A stretch of DNA of 64,000 bases from positions 62,001 through 126,000 of the forward strand of contig NZ_QKWJ01000002.1 of assembly GCF_003353055.1 (NCBI RefSeq), read 5' to 3'. Numbering within the stretch: the first letter of the stretch is position 1; each line of letters begins with the position of its first letter. The position numbers were made by a program, and so were the translations under genes. Below are positions 1 through 7,832 of this stretch, one piece after another. The notes below the pieces were generated by a model. The model searched no databases. It had not been told where the DNA came from and saw only the letters and a program-made list of their open reading frames with translations. This DNA comes from Cupriavidus lacunae. Its GTDB lineage: Bacteria; Pseudomonadota; Gammaproteobacteria; Burkholderiales; Burkholderiaceae.

Positions 1-489
1 GTCACCGGCGGGGCCTCGGTCGGCCAGCGCGACCTGGTCGCGGCGGCGCTGGCTTCGGCGGGCGGCGAGCTGCTTTGCCGTGGCGTCAACATGAAGCCCG
101 GCAAGCCGGTCACGGTGGGGCGCCTGCGCGGCAAGCCCGTGGTGTGCCTGCCCGGCAATCCGGCGGCCGCCTATGCCACCTTCGCGTTGCTGGTGACGCC
201 GCTGCTGCGCCGCCTGCAGGGGCGCGCGGAGCTGTTCCCGCCTGTAGGCCGGGTCAGGGCCGCACTGGCGGGCACGCGCCCGCATCCTGGCGACGCCTTC
301 TGGCGCGTGGGCGAGATCGGCAACCTCGGCGGCCGCGAGAGCTTCGTGCAGGTCAATGCACAGCAGGGCGCGGCCTCGGTGTCGGCGCTCGGCCAGGCCT
401 GCGGCTTTGTGCGGGTGGAACCCCAATGTGCCGGACAGCTCCAAAATGTGCCCCTGCCGTACTATGATCTTCATCGTTGGCTCAGCTGA
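1..489 (+). CDS. moeA: Molybdopterin molybdenumtransferase MoeA, C-terminal part (gene starts before the window)
   Basis: MoeA inserts molybdate into adenylylated molybdopterin in the last step of molybdenum cofactor synthesis, in the cytoplasm. Only the last 162 residues are here. The visible part starts inside the MPT-binding domain with TGGASVGQRD at visible residues 2-11, the TGGxSxGxxD signature of the MoeA/MogA fold. It continues with CLPGNPAAAY near residues 49-58, the conserved PGNP loop, and then the short C-terminal domain IV. The stop codon is at 487-489. moaA, another cofactor gene, lies 1.8 kb downstream on the other strand, so this is a small Moco locus interrupted by a MocR regulator. 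Family assignment is firm; which moeA paralogue this is cannot be told from the fragment. Confidence 0.9.
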   Translation, partial: VTGGASVGQRDLVAAALASAGGELLCRGVNMKPGKPVTVGRLRGKPVVCLPGNPAAAYATFALLVTPLLRRLQGRAELFPPVGRVRAALAGTRPHPGDAFWRVGEIGNLGGRESFVQVNAQQGAASVSALGQACGFVRVEPQCAGQLQNVPLPYYDLHRWLS

Positions 490-558
490 CGGCGGCCCGG
501 CGTGCGGGCCGATTCAGGCACCGACGGGGCGCAAGTGACATGGCAAGGGGAGCGCAGC

Positions 559-2004
559 GTGAAACTATATGAAAAGCTGGCTGCGGATATCGAGGCATTG
601 GTGCAACAGGGGGTGCTACTGCCCGGCGAGCGGATTCCCTCGGTGCGGCAGACCAGCCAGCACCATCGCATGAGCATTACCACGGTGATCCGGGCCTACG
701 TCATGCTGGAAAGCCGCGGCATCATCGAAAGCCGGCCGCAGTCTGGCTACTTCGTGCGCGCGCGGCCGGGCGAGCCGGTGTTCGAGCTGCGCCCGTCCAG
801 GCCCAGTGCCAAGCCCTCGGCGGTGGATGTCAGCGCGCTGGTGCTTTCCACGCTGCGCTCGATCCGGTCCGATGACGCCGTGCCGCTCGGTTCGCCCTAT
901 CCGGACCCTTCGCTGTTCCCGTGGCAGCGCATCAACCAGTACGCCAACAATATTGCGCGCCGCTATGCCAAGTGGACCATGCTGGACGACCTGCCGCCTG
1001 GCAGCCCCGAGCTGATCCGGCAAATCTCGCGCCGCTACCTCGAGAACGGCTACGCCATCGATCCGAACGAGGTGATCGTCACCATCGGCGCGACCGAGGC
1101 CATCAACCTGTGCCTGCAGGCGGTGGCCAAACCGGGCGATACCATCGCGGTGGAGTCGCCGACCTACTACGCCATGCTCCATGCCATCGAACGGCTGGGC
1201 ATGCGCGCCATCGAGGTGGCGACCGATCCGGCGGAAGGCATCGACATCGGCGCGCTGGCGCGGCTGATCGACGAAAAGGGCGTGGCCGCCTGCATGGTGA
1301 TGCCCAACTTCCAGAATCCGCTCGGCTTCCAGATGCCCGATGAGAAGAAGCGCGCGCTGGTGGCCATGCTGACCGAGAAGGACATCCCCGTCATCGAGAA
1401 CGACGTCTACGGCGAGCTCTATTACGGCGAGGCCCATCCCAGTTCATTGAAGGCATTCGACAAGGCAGGCATCGTGCTGCATTGCTCCTCCTTCTCGAAG
1501 ACGCTGACCAATGCCTACCGGATCGGCTGGGCGCTGCCGGGCCGCTACCGCGAGGCGGTGGAACGGCTCAAGTTCCTCAATACGCTGACCACGCCCGCCA
1601 TTCCGCAACTGGCGATCGCCGAGTTCCTGAAGAACGACGGCTACGACTTCCACCTGCGGCGGGTGCGCAAGGCCTATGCGCAGCAGGCCAGCATCATGGC
1701 CGCCGCGGTGCGCCGGTTCTTCCCGGACGGCACCACCACGTCGAGGCCGGCGGGGGGCTATGTGCTGTGGGTGCAGCTGCCTGAGGGCATCGATGCGATG
1801 GAGATGTACCACGCCGCGCTGGAGCACCGCATCACCGTGGCGCCGGGGCATATGTTTGCGCCCGGGGCCACTTACCGCCATTGCATCCGGCTGAACTACA
1901 GCGGGGAATGGTCGCCAGGCATCGAGTCTGCCGTGCAGACGCTGGGCAAGATCGCGCAGCATTTGCTGGCGCGCAGCCGGGAACCCGGCGAGGAAGAGCA
2001 TTAG
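559..2004 (+). CDS. MocR/PdxR-type GntR regulator with fused class I aminotransferase domain
   Basis: The protein has 481 residues from the proposed GTG start. An N-terminal GntR winged helix (about 1-70) contains LPGERIPSVRQ, and a fold-type I aminotransferase domain fills about 110-475. The PLP lysine is probably K314 in CSSFSKTLTNAYRIG. Such proteins use PLP or an amino-compound aldimine as effector and usually regulate a neighbouring metabolic or transport gene. The GTG at 559 follows AAGGGGAG closely and puts the first helix (KLYEKLAADI) at the N-terminus, as is usual; an in-frame ATG at 502 would add 19 residues with no family resemblance. The stop precedes the next start by one base, so the small downstream gene is probably co-transcribed. 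The regulatory target is not evident. Confidence 0.88.
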   Translation: MKLYEKLAADIEALVQQGVLLPGERIPSVRQTSQHHRMSITTVIRAYVMLESRGIIESRPQSGYFVRARPGEPVFELRPSRPSAKPSAVDVSALVLSTLRSIRSDDAVPLGSPYPDPSLFPWQRINQYANNIARRYAKWTMLDDLPPGSPELIRQISRRYLENGYAIDPNEVIVTIGATEAINLCLQAVAKPGDTIAVESPTYYAMLHAIERLGMRAIEVATDPAEGIDIGALARLIDEKGVAACMVMPNFQNPLGFQMPDEKKRALVAMLTEKDIPVIENDVYGELYYGEAHPSSLKAFDKAGIVLHCSSFSKTLTNAYRIGWALPGRYREAVERLKFLNTLTTPAIPQLAIAEFLKNDGYDFHLRRVRKAYAQQASIMAAAVRRFFPDGTTTSRPAGGYVLWVQLPEGIDAMEMYHAALEHRITVAPGHMFAPGATYRHCIRLNYSGEWSPGIESAVQTLGKIAQHLLARSREPGEEEH

Positions 2005-2005
2005 C

Positions 2006-2272
2006 ATGCAAGACGCTGAAATCGACCCCGCCATCGTCGCGGCGCTCGAAGTCCTGTGGCAGGCTGGGCGCGAGGGAGGCGCCAGCCCATGGTCGCTCGC
2101 CAAGATCGCCAAGCGGGCACAACTGCCGATGAGCGTGCTGCGGCGCGTGTTGACGCAACTGCAGGCCGCCGGACTGGCCGACGTGTCGATCGACGAGGAA
2201 GGCCGCGGACACGCGAGCCTGACCCCAGCCGGCGCGGAGCTTGCCGCGCAGGTTTTCCCGAATCCTGACTGA
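2006..2272 (+). CDS. Small winged-helix (MarR/ArsR-like) DNA-binding protein
   Basis: This 88-residue protein has a helix-turn-helix pattern (SLAKIAKRAQLPMSVLRRVL, about residues 29-48) followed by a wing-like segment (GLADVSIDEEGRGHASLT) and a short helix. This matches small single-domain winged-helix proteins found widely in Burkholderiaceae, usually annotated as hypothetical or MarR-like. The ATG lies one base after the stop of the MocR gene, so the two are probably translated from one message. It has no ligand-binding domain and no cysteines, so a role as sensor is unlikely; it may be an accessory DNA-binding partner. The function is unknown. Confidence 0.75.
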   Translation: MQDAEIDPAIVAALEVLWQAGREGGASPWSLAKIAKRAQLPMSVLRRVLTQLQAAGLADVSIDEEGRGHASLTPAGAELAAQVFPNPD

Positions 2273-2296
2273 GTGACCGGGAGCTGCGCCCGCGGC

Positions 2297-3397
2297 TCAG
2301 CCGCCGACCAGCGACATGCGCACCGTCGGGTACTGCCGCTTGCCGCTGGCCAGCCGGTCCGCGCGCAGCTCTGAGTAGCGGTCGCCGCGGGCCTGCCACG
2401 CTTGCCGGACCGCATCCGCCACGGCTTCATCCGGGCGGGCGGCGGCCAGGTGCTGGCGCAGGTCGACGGAGCTGGTGGCGAACAGGCACAGGTGGAGCCG
2501 GCCGTCGACCGAAACGCGCGCGCGGGTGCAATCGCCGCAGAAGGGGTGCGAGACGCTGGAGATAAAGCCCAGCTTCAGGCTGCCGTCGGCCAGCAGGTAG
2601 TTGCTGGCGGTCTCGCCGTCGCGCCTGGCGACTGGCAGCAGCGCATGCGCGCGTTCGACCATGCCGCGGATCTCGCCGGAGGGGACGACGCGCGACTGCG
2701 ACCAGCTGCTCGGGCCCTCCACATCCATATATTCGATAAAGCGCAGCGCCGCGCCGCTGCCGCGGAAGTGTTCCACCAGCGGCAGCACCTGCGCGTCGTT
2801 GGTGCCGCGCTCGACCACGCAGTTGACCTTGACCGGTGCCAGGCCCGCGGCGCAGGCTGCGTCGATGCCCTCCAGCACGCGGCCGACCGGGAAATCCACA
2901 TCGTTCATGGCGCGGAAGATGCCGTCGTCCAGGCTGTCGAGGCTGACCGTGACCCGGCCCAGGCCCGCGTCGCGCAGCGAGCGCGCCTTGCGGGCCAGCA
3001 GGCTGCCGTTGGTGGTCATGGCCACTTCCACCTGCCGCCCGTCCAGGGTATGCATGGCCGCAATGCGCTCGACCAGCGACTCGATGCCCTTGCGCAGCAG
3101 CGGCTCGCCGCCGGTCAGGCGCACCTTCTCCACGCCCAGGCTGACAAAGGCGCGCACGATGCGCAGCAGTTCGGCATCGGACAGGCGTTGCTCGGGGGAC
3201 AGAAACGGATAGTCACGCCCGAAACGCTCCTTGGGCATGCAGTAAGTGCAGCGGAAGTTGCACTGGTCGATCACCGAGAGGCGCAGGTCGCGCAGCGGCC
3301 GGCCCAGCTGGTCCCGGCAGGCGGGTGATGCGTGGTCCGGCTCGGGTGCGTCAAAACTGGGGGCGGCGGGCACATCTTGCACAAGCGCTGCTTGCAT
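2297..3397 (-). CDS. moaA: GTP 3',8-cyclase MoaA (molybdenum cofactor biosynthesis)
   Basis: MoaA is the radical-SAM enzyme that, with MoaC, converts GTP to cyclic pyranopterin monophosphate, the first step of Moco synthesis. The protein has 366 residues from the chosen start. The radical-SAM cluster motif is CNFRCTYC near residues 46-53. The SAM-binding LTGGEPLLRKG follows, and the second 4Fe-4S cluster is bound by FCGDC and a later Cys (RLHLCLF) near the C-terminus. The chain ends in the GG tail required for activity in this family. The start at 3397 is preceded by AGGGAGA; an upstream in-frame ATG at 3451 would add 18 residues without homology. It runs opposite to moeA. Confidence 0.95.
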   Translation of the reverse strand: MQAALVQDVPAAPSFDAPEPDHASPACRDQLGRPLRDLRLSVIDQCNFRCTYCMPKERFGRDYPFLSPEQRLSDAELLRIVRAFVSLGVEKVRLTGGEPLLRKGIESLVERIAAMHTLDGRQVEVAMTTNGSLLARKARSLRDAGLGRVTVSLDSLDDGIFRAMNDVDFPVGRVLEGIDAACAAGLAPVKVNCVVERGTNDAQVLPLVEHFRGSGAALRFIEYMDVEGPSSWSQSRVVPSGEIRGMVERAHALLPVARRDGETASNYLLADGSLKLGFISSVSHPFCGDCTRARVSVDGRLHLCLFATSSVDLRQHLAAARPDEAVADAVRQAWQARGDRYSELRADRLASGKRQYPTVRMSLVGG

Positions 3398-3425
3398 GGC
3401 GAATCTCCCTGGGGCAATGGGGTAG

Positions 3426-3445
3426 GGCATGGCGCATGCCATGCC
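3426..3445. promoter_or_regulatory. 8-bp-arm inverted repeat in the moaA leader
   Basis: GGCATGGC and GCCATGCC flank GCAT, a perfect 20-bp inverted repeat about 30 bp upstream of the chosen moaA start. As RNA it would form a stable hairpin in the leader; as DNA it could be an operator. It is too short and too simple to match the Moco riboswitch architecture known from enterobacterial moaA leaders. Its function is inferred from position only. Confidence 0.4.
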
Positions 3446-3544
3446 GTCCATGGTAGGGACCGATGGCCGCCCGGCAGGCGCACAAATCGGCAGGAGCGGA
3501 AGCAGAACAGTTCGGGCGGAATCGGTGTGGCTGCGTTGGGAGCC

Positions 3545-4369
3545 TCATTCGCGCGGCGCCCGGATGCGGACCGTGGCGGTCTGCCCGGCGATCAGGTGTA
3601 CCCCGGCCGGCACCTGGTCCAGCGCGATGCGCACCGGTATGCGCTGCGCCAGGCGCACCCAGTTGAAGGTCGGGTTGACGCTGGGCAGCATGTTTGGCCC
3701 GATGGCGCGGTCCTGGTCCTCGATGCCGGGCGCAATGCTCTGCACATGTCCGCGCAAGGGGGTGCGCTGGCCCATGATGTGCACTTCGGCGGCGCTGCCG
3801 ACGCGGATCGCGGGCAGCTTGGTTTCCTCGAAATAGCCCTCCACGTATTGCGAGCCGCTGGCCACGACCGACAAGGCCGGTTTGCCGCGGGTGGCAAAGT
3901 CGCCGGCGCGCGGCAGGCGGTCGCTGACATGGCCGTCGACCGGACTGGTCACGCGGCAGCGGGCCAGGTTCAGCCTGGCCACGTCCACCGCGGCGTCGGC
4001 TTCGTCGACGCGCGCCTGCGCCGCAGCCACGCCGGCCGCGTTCGCCGCCTGGCGCCGGCCCAGTGCCAGCGCGGCGCGCGCCGACGCGGCCTCGGCCTGC
4101 GCCTGCTTCAGGGCTAGGCTGAAGCGGTCCTGGTCCACCACGAACACGACCTGGCCGCGTTGGACCCGGCCGTTGTCGCCGACGAGCACGGCCGTGACCA
4201 GGCCGGAGACATCCGGCGCGACCTGGATCACTTCCGCGCGGACATGGCCGTCGCGGGTCCAGGGTGCCTCGGTGTAGTACTGCCACAAATGCCAGGCGGT
4301 CAGCGCCGCGGCGACCACGGCCGCGAAGGTCACCGCAACGGGGCCGAACAGCGAAAGCTTGCGAATCAT
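3545..4369 (-). CDS. HlyD/EmrA-family periplasmic adaptor of an aromatic-acid efflux system (AaeA-like)
   Basis: The protein has 274 residues. One N-terminal membrane anchor (about 10-30) is followed by YYTEAPWTRDGHVRAEVIQV, the start of the biotinyl-lipoyl domain typical of AaeA-like adaptors. Next come an alpha-helical hairpin (about 80-130), then DGHVSDRLPRAGDFATRGKP and a beta-barrel part. It should bridge an inner-membrane FUSC pump to an outer-membrane channel. The true start at 4369 overlaps the stop of the DUF1656 gene by ATGA, which argues against a longer reading frame. It is the last gene of a minus-strand run FUSC-DUF1656-HlyD, the same order as aaeB-aaeX-aaeA. Likely substrates are aromatic carboxylates or similar weak acids. 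Confidence 0.88.
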   Translation of the reverse strand: MIRKLSLFGPVAVTFAAVVAAALTAWHLWQYYTEAPWTRDGHVRAEVIQVAPDVSGLVTAVLVGDNGRVQRGQVVFVVDQDRFSLALKQAQAEAASARAALALGRRQAANAAGVAAAQARVDEADAAVDVARLNLARCRVTSPVDGHVSDRLPRAGDFATRGKPALSVVASGSQYVEGYFEETKLPAIRVGSAAEVHIMGQRTPLRGHVQSIAPGIEDQDRAIGPNMLPSVNPTFNWVRLAQRIPVRIALDQVPAGVHLIAGQTATVRIRAPRE

Positions 4370-4578
4370 GATGGGGCCTGCCAGACGAGCGCGACGATCG
4401 CGCCCAGTACAAGGATATAGAGCGAGAAATTGAACAGGGACCGGTGCCACACGATGCGGTAGAAGCCGATCCGGGCGAGCACGGCGCGCACGCCGGCGGT
4501 CACCGCGAACGCGGCCAGCATCCACACCACGGTGGCCGGCACGAAGACGCCGTACAGGTCGAACTCAGTGGCGTGCAT
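4366..4578 (-). CDS. DUF1656 small inner-membrane protein (AaeX-like)
   Basis: This 70-residue protein has two predicted membrane helices (about 10-28 and 46-66). It begins MHATEFDLYGVFVPATVV, the typical DUF1656 start in which an acidic FDLYG motif precedes helix 1. Small proteins of this family sit between FUSC-type permeases and HlyD adaptors in aaeXAB-type operons; their biochemical role is not established. The start at 4578 lies inside the 3' end of the FUSC gene and the stop overlaps the adaptor start by 4 nt, indicating tight translational coupling. Confidence 0.88.
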   Translation of the reverse strand: MHATEFDLYGVFVPATVVWMLAAFAVTAGVRAVLARIGFYRIVWHRSLFNFSLYILVLGAIVALVWQAPS

Positions 4579-6658
4579 GGGGCGCTCCGTCGGTATGCGG
4601 ATACAGGGCCAGCCGCAAGGTGGCCAGTGCCGCCAGTGCGGTGCGTGGGCTGCCATGCGCTGTCGCGGCCAGCGCCGCGAAGGCCGCGTCGATCTGTGTG
4701 GCCAGCGCGGGCGCGGGCGTCATGGCATGGCCGGCGCGCGCGCACTGGCGGTAGTGGCGCGCCACGCTTGCCAGCACGCGCTCCAAGGCACGGCGGCGCG
4801 GCGCGGGCACGCCGGCCGGGGCGCGCCGCAGCGCGAGCGCGGCGGATTCGACCAGGAAGTCGGCGACGGCGCTGCCGGCCTGCCTGCCGCTGGCATTGTT
4901 GCGGCGGGTCAACGGCGGCCACTGGCGCAGCAGCCGGTCCAGCATGCGGCCGCGCAGCCGTGCGCTGTTGACCGGCGCGCGCGGGTGCGCCGCCAGCGCG
5001 ATCTCGTTCCAGTTGGCCCTGGCCAGCCGGTAGGCCACCAGCTGCTGGCCGAAGGGCTGCATCAGGACCGCCCACAAGGCCGCGAACACCAGCGCCGCCA
5101 GGCTTGCCAGGCTGCTGTTGAAGATGCCGGCGAAACTGGCGCCGGTCAGGTGCTGCGGGCCCGGGAACGATGCCGCAGTGACCGCCAGCAACACGCCGAA
5201 CAGCGCATTGCGCGGCTGCGTCGTCATGGCGCCGATGACCAGGTAGGGGCCGAACAGCAGGGCCGCAAGCGAGCCAAAGTCATGGGCCAGCTGCAGCACC
5301 ACGAACTGGTAGTACCAGGACAGCAGCGCACAGCCGATGCTCCACGCGATCACCCGGCCGGCCATCAGCCGCGGCTCCGCGGTGGTGGCGATAAAGCAGC
5401 TGGCGAGCGCGGCCAGGCCGACCGGGCCGGCGCCGTCGACCCAGCCCGACACCATCCACAGCAGGCCCGCGACGAAGGTGGCCGAGCCGGCGGTGGCGCC
5501 GCGGAACAACAGCTGCGCGTGATCATGGTGCCGGGCCTGCCCGGCGGGTTCCACGCGGTACCGCAGCGCGGTGGGCTCGCTCCCGCCCTGGCGCAGGCTG
5601 GCCTGCAGCAGGCGGCAGTCTTGCCAGAGATCGGCCAGTGCATCCAGGTAGTTGCAGGTGGCGGCGACCAGCCTTTCATGCCAGTCCGCGGGTGCGGCCG
5701 GCGTGGCGCCTGCCGGGTACCAGGAAGGCGGGGGCCGGGACGCGCCGGCATCGCCGCCGATCCAGGCCAGCGTGGCGCGCAGGCGCTGCGCGACGGTGTC
5801 AGGCATGCCCGCCGGATGCCGGCGCAAGGCGCTGGCGGCATCGGCAAGCGCGAGCACCAGCGGCAGCAGGGCCGTCATGCGCTGGTGCAGGGCGCGTGCG
5901 CGCCGCAGGGTCAGAGCGCCGCCGGATTCATAGGTCAGTTGAGCCAGCTGGGTTTCCATCGCCAGGATATCGGCGGCCAGCAGGCTGAAGCTGTCGTGGC
6001 GCTGGCCCGCGCTGGCACCGGCGGCCAGCACGTCGTTGATCCAGCGCGAGGCGTGCTCCAGCCACGCCGATGCGCGCGCGGCCAGCGCCGGCGTGGTGCG
6101 CGAGGGGAAGACCACCGCGCTGACCACGCTGGCGCAGATGATGCCGATGACGATTTCCTCGATGCGGGTAAGTGCCACGTCGAAGACGGTGGCCGGGTTG
6201 GTGACCGTCGGCAGCGCGACGATCGGCAGCGTATAGGCGGCCAGCAGGCAGATGTAGTTGCGCGGCGCCGGTTCCAGCAAGGACAGGTAGAGCAGGGTGC
6301 CGGTCCAGCACGCGATCGCCGCCATCAGCAGCACGGGCTCGTCGACCAGCCAGGGCACCAGTGCCACCGCGCACACGGCGCCCAGCAATGTGCCGAAGAC
6401 GCGGTAGGTGCCCTTGGCATGGGTGGCGCCGGCCAGCGGGCTGGACACCAGGTAGACGGTGGCCATGGCCCAGTAGGGCCGCGGCAGCCCGAGGGCCAGC
6501 GCCACGTAGAGCGCCAGCATCGCCGCGCCGAACACCTTCAGCGAATGCAGCCACGGGGCAAAGTCGGCGCGTCCCGGCCAGGCTGCGGCCAGCGTGTCGG
6601 ACACGCTGGCGGTGCGCGCGGGCAGCACAGGGCGGGAGAGGGGGCTGGAGGAGGGCAT
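4565..6658 (-). CDS. FUSC-family inner-membrane permease (AaeB-like p-hydroxybenzoate efflux type)
   Basis: The protein has 697 residues from the ATG at 6658. It shows the duplicated layout of the FUSC family: two blocks of about five or six membrane helices (about residues 30-180 and 355-500), each followed by a cytoplasmic helical region. The segment RPYWAMATVYLVSSPLAGAT near residues 59-78 is a typical FUSC first-block motif. Members export hydroxylated aromatic acids and related toxic weak acids with a HlyD adaptor. The start lies 4 nt after the stop of the small cyd subunit gene, so the pump seems to belong to the same transcript as the cytochrome bd-type oxidase, an unusual pairing. An alternative TTG start at 6673 overlaps that stop. 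Confidence 0.87.
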   Translation of the reverse strand: MPSSSPLSRPVLPARTASVSDTLAAAWPGRADFAPWLHSLKVFGAAMLALYVALALGLPRPYWAMATVYLVSSPLAGATHAKGTYRVFGTLLGAVCAVALVPWLVDEPVLLMAAIACWTGTLLYLSLLEPAPRNYICLLAAYTLPIVALPTVTNPATVFDVALTRIEEIVIGIICASVVSAVVFPSRTTPALAARASAWLEHASRWINDVLAAGASAGQRHDSFSLLAADILAMETQLAQLTYESGGALTLRRARALHQRMTALLPLVLALADAASALRRHPAGMPDTVAQRLRATLAWIGGDAGASRPPPSWYPAGATPAAPADWHERLVAATCNYLDALADLWQDCRLLQASLRQGGSEPTALRYRVEPAGQARHHDHAQLLFRGATAGSATFVAGLLWMVSGWVDGAGPVGLAALASCFIATTAEPRLMAGRVIAWSIGCALLSWYYQFVVLQLAHDFGSLAALLFGPYLVIGAMTTQPRNALFGVLLAVTAASFPGPQHLTGASFAGIFNSSLASLAALVFAALWAVLMQPFGQQLVAYRLARANWNEIALAAHPRAPVNSARLRGRMLDRLLRQWPPLTRRNNASGRQAGSAVADFLVESAALALRRAPAGVPAPRRRALERVLASVARHYRQCARAGHAMTPAPALATQIDAAFAALAATAHGSPRTALAALATLRLALYPHTDGAPHARH

Positions 6659-6662
6659 GGCT

Positions 6663-6812
6663 TCAGTTGGCAAGCCCGGCTGCGCGCATCAGCAGCTTCA
6701 TCAGGCTGGCGCAGACGAAGACCGTGCCGACGCCCGCCAGCCACAGGGCCAGCAGCCAGCCAAGGCGGGTCGCCAGCCGTGCAGTGGCCTCGGAGTGCAG
6801 GATCCTGGCCAT
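6663..6812 (-). CDS. DUF2474-type small subunit of the cyanide-insensitive bd oxidase (CydX-like)
   Basis: This 49-residue single-pass membrane protein begins MARILHSEATARLATRLGWL and then has one hydrophobic helix (about 17-42). Its start overlaps the cydB stop codon by ATGA. Proteins of the DUF2474 family occupy exactly this place after cydAB of the CIO type and are thought to act like CydX, which stabilises the haem sites of E. coli bd oxidase. It is too short to be picked up by many gene finders. The assignment rests on length, single helix, charge pattern and gene order. Confidence 0.8.
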   Translation of the reverse strand: MARILHSEATARLATRLGWLLALWLAGVGTVFVCASLMKLLMRAAGLAN

Positions 6813-7819
6813 CAGTGGTAGCCCTCCCCGCGCTTGACCTTGCCGCGGAACACGTAATACGACCACGCGGTGTAGGCCAGGATGATCGGCACGATGAACA
6901 GCGTGCCGACCAGCGCGAAGCCCTGGCTTTGCGGGGACGACGACGCATCGAAGATCGAGATCGACGGCGGGATGATGTTGGGCCAGATGCTGATGGCCAG
7001 CCCGGTATAGCCCATGAAGATCATCAGCAGCGCGTACAGGAACGGCGACACGTTCGGGTGCTTGCGCAGGGACCGGTAGATGCCGAAGGCCGAGAACAGC
7101 ACCAGCAGCGGCACCGGCAGGAAGAAGAACAGGTTGGGCAGCGCGAACCAGCGTTGCGCGATTTCCGGATGGGTCAGCGGCGTCCACACGCTGACCGCGG
7201 CGACCATCGCCAGCATCACGCCGGTCAGCACGTTGGTCACGCGCAGCATGGTCCATTGCAGCCGGCCTTCGGTCTTCATGATGAGCCAGGTGACCCCGAG
7301 GAAGGCGTAGGTGATCACCACGCCCACCCCGCAGAAGACCGGGAACGGCGCCAGCCAGTCGAGCGCGCCGCCGGTGAAGGTGGTGCCTTCGATGGCGATG
7401 CCGTCGATATAAGCGCCCAGCGTCACGCCCTGGAAGAAGGCGGCGACCACCGAGCCCCACGTGAAGGCGGCGTCCCAGTAAGGGCGGCTGCGGTCGCTGG
7501 CCTTGAAGCGGAACTCGAAGGCCACGCCGCGGAAGATCAGCCCCATCAGCATGAACATCAGCGGCAGGTAGAAGGCAGTGAGCAGCACCGAGTAGGCCAG
7601 CGGGAAGGCGCACAGCAGCGCCGCGCCGCCCAGCACCAGCCAGGTTTCGTTGCCATCCCAGACCGGCGCCACCGTGTTCATCATGACGTCGCGGTCATGA
7701 CGGTCGCCGACGAAGGGGAAGAGAATGCCGATGCCAAGATCGAATCCGTCCATGATGACGTACATCATCACGCCGAAGAAGATCAGGGCGGCCCAGATAA
7801 CGGGAAGGTTGATACCCAT
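6812..7819 (-). CDS. cydB: Cytochrome bd-type quinol oxidase subunit II (CydB/CioB)
   Basis: Subunit II of the bd-type quinol oxidase, 335 residues, an integral membrane protein with about eight to nine helices. It starts MGINLPVIWAALIFFGVMMY and contains DGFDLGIGILFPF (about 25-37) and WDGNETWLVLGG (about 52-63), both strongly conserved CydB motifs. The start at 7819 has AGGAGAT upstream in a 13-bp gap after cydA. The stop is fused to the start of the small DUF2474 gene. The protein pairs with the upstream subunit I to reduce oxygen with quinol at the membrane without proton pumping. The copy is complete. Confidence 0.95.
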   Translation of the reverse strand: MGINLPVIWAALIFFGVMMYVIMDGFDLGIGILFPFVGDRHDRDVMMNTVAPVWDGNETWLVLGGAALLCAFPLAYSVLLTAFYLPLMFMLMGLIFRGVAFEFRFKASDRSRPYWDAAFTWGSVVAAFFQGVTLGAYIDGIAIEGTTFTGGALDWLAPFPVFCGVGVVITYAFLGVTWLIMKTEGRLQWTMLRVTNVLTGVMLAMVAAVSVWTPLTHPEIAQRWFALPNLFFFLPVPLLVLFSAFGIYRSLRKHPNVSPFLYALLMIFMGYTGLAISIWPNIIPPSISIFDASSSPQSQGFALVGTLFIVPIILAYTAWSYYVFRGKVKRGEGYH

Positions 7820-7832
7820 GTCGATCTCCTGT

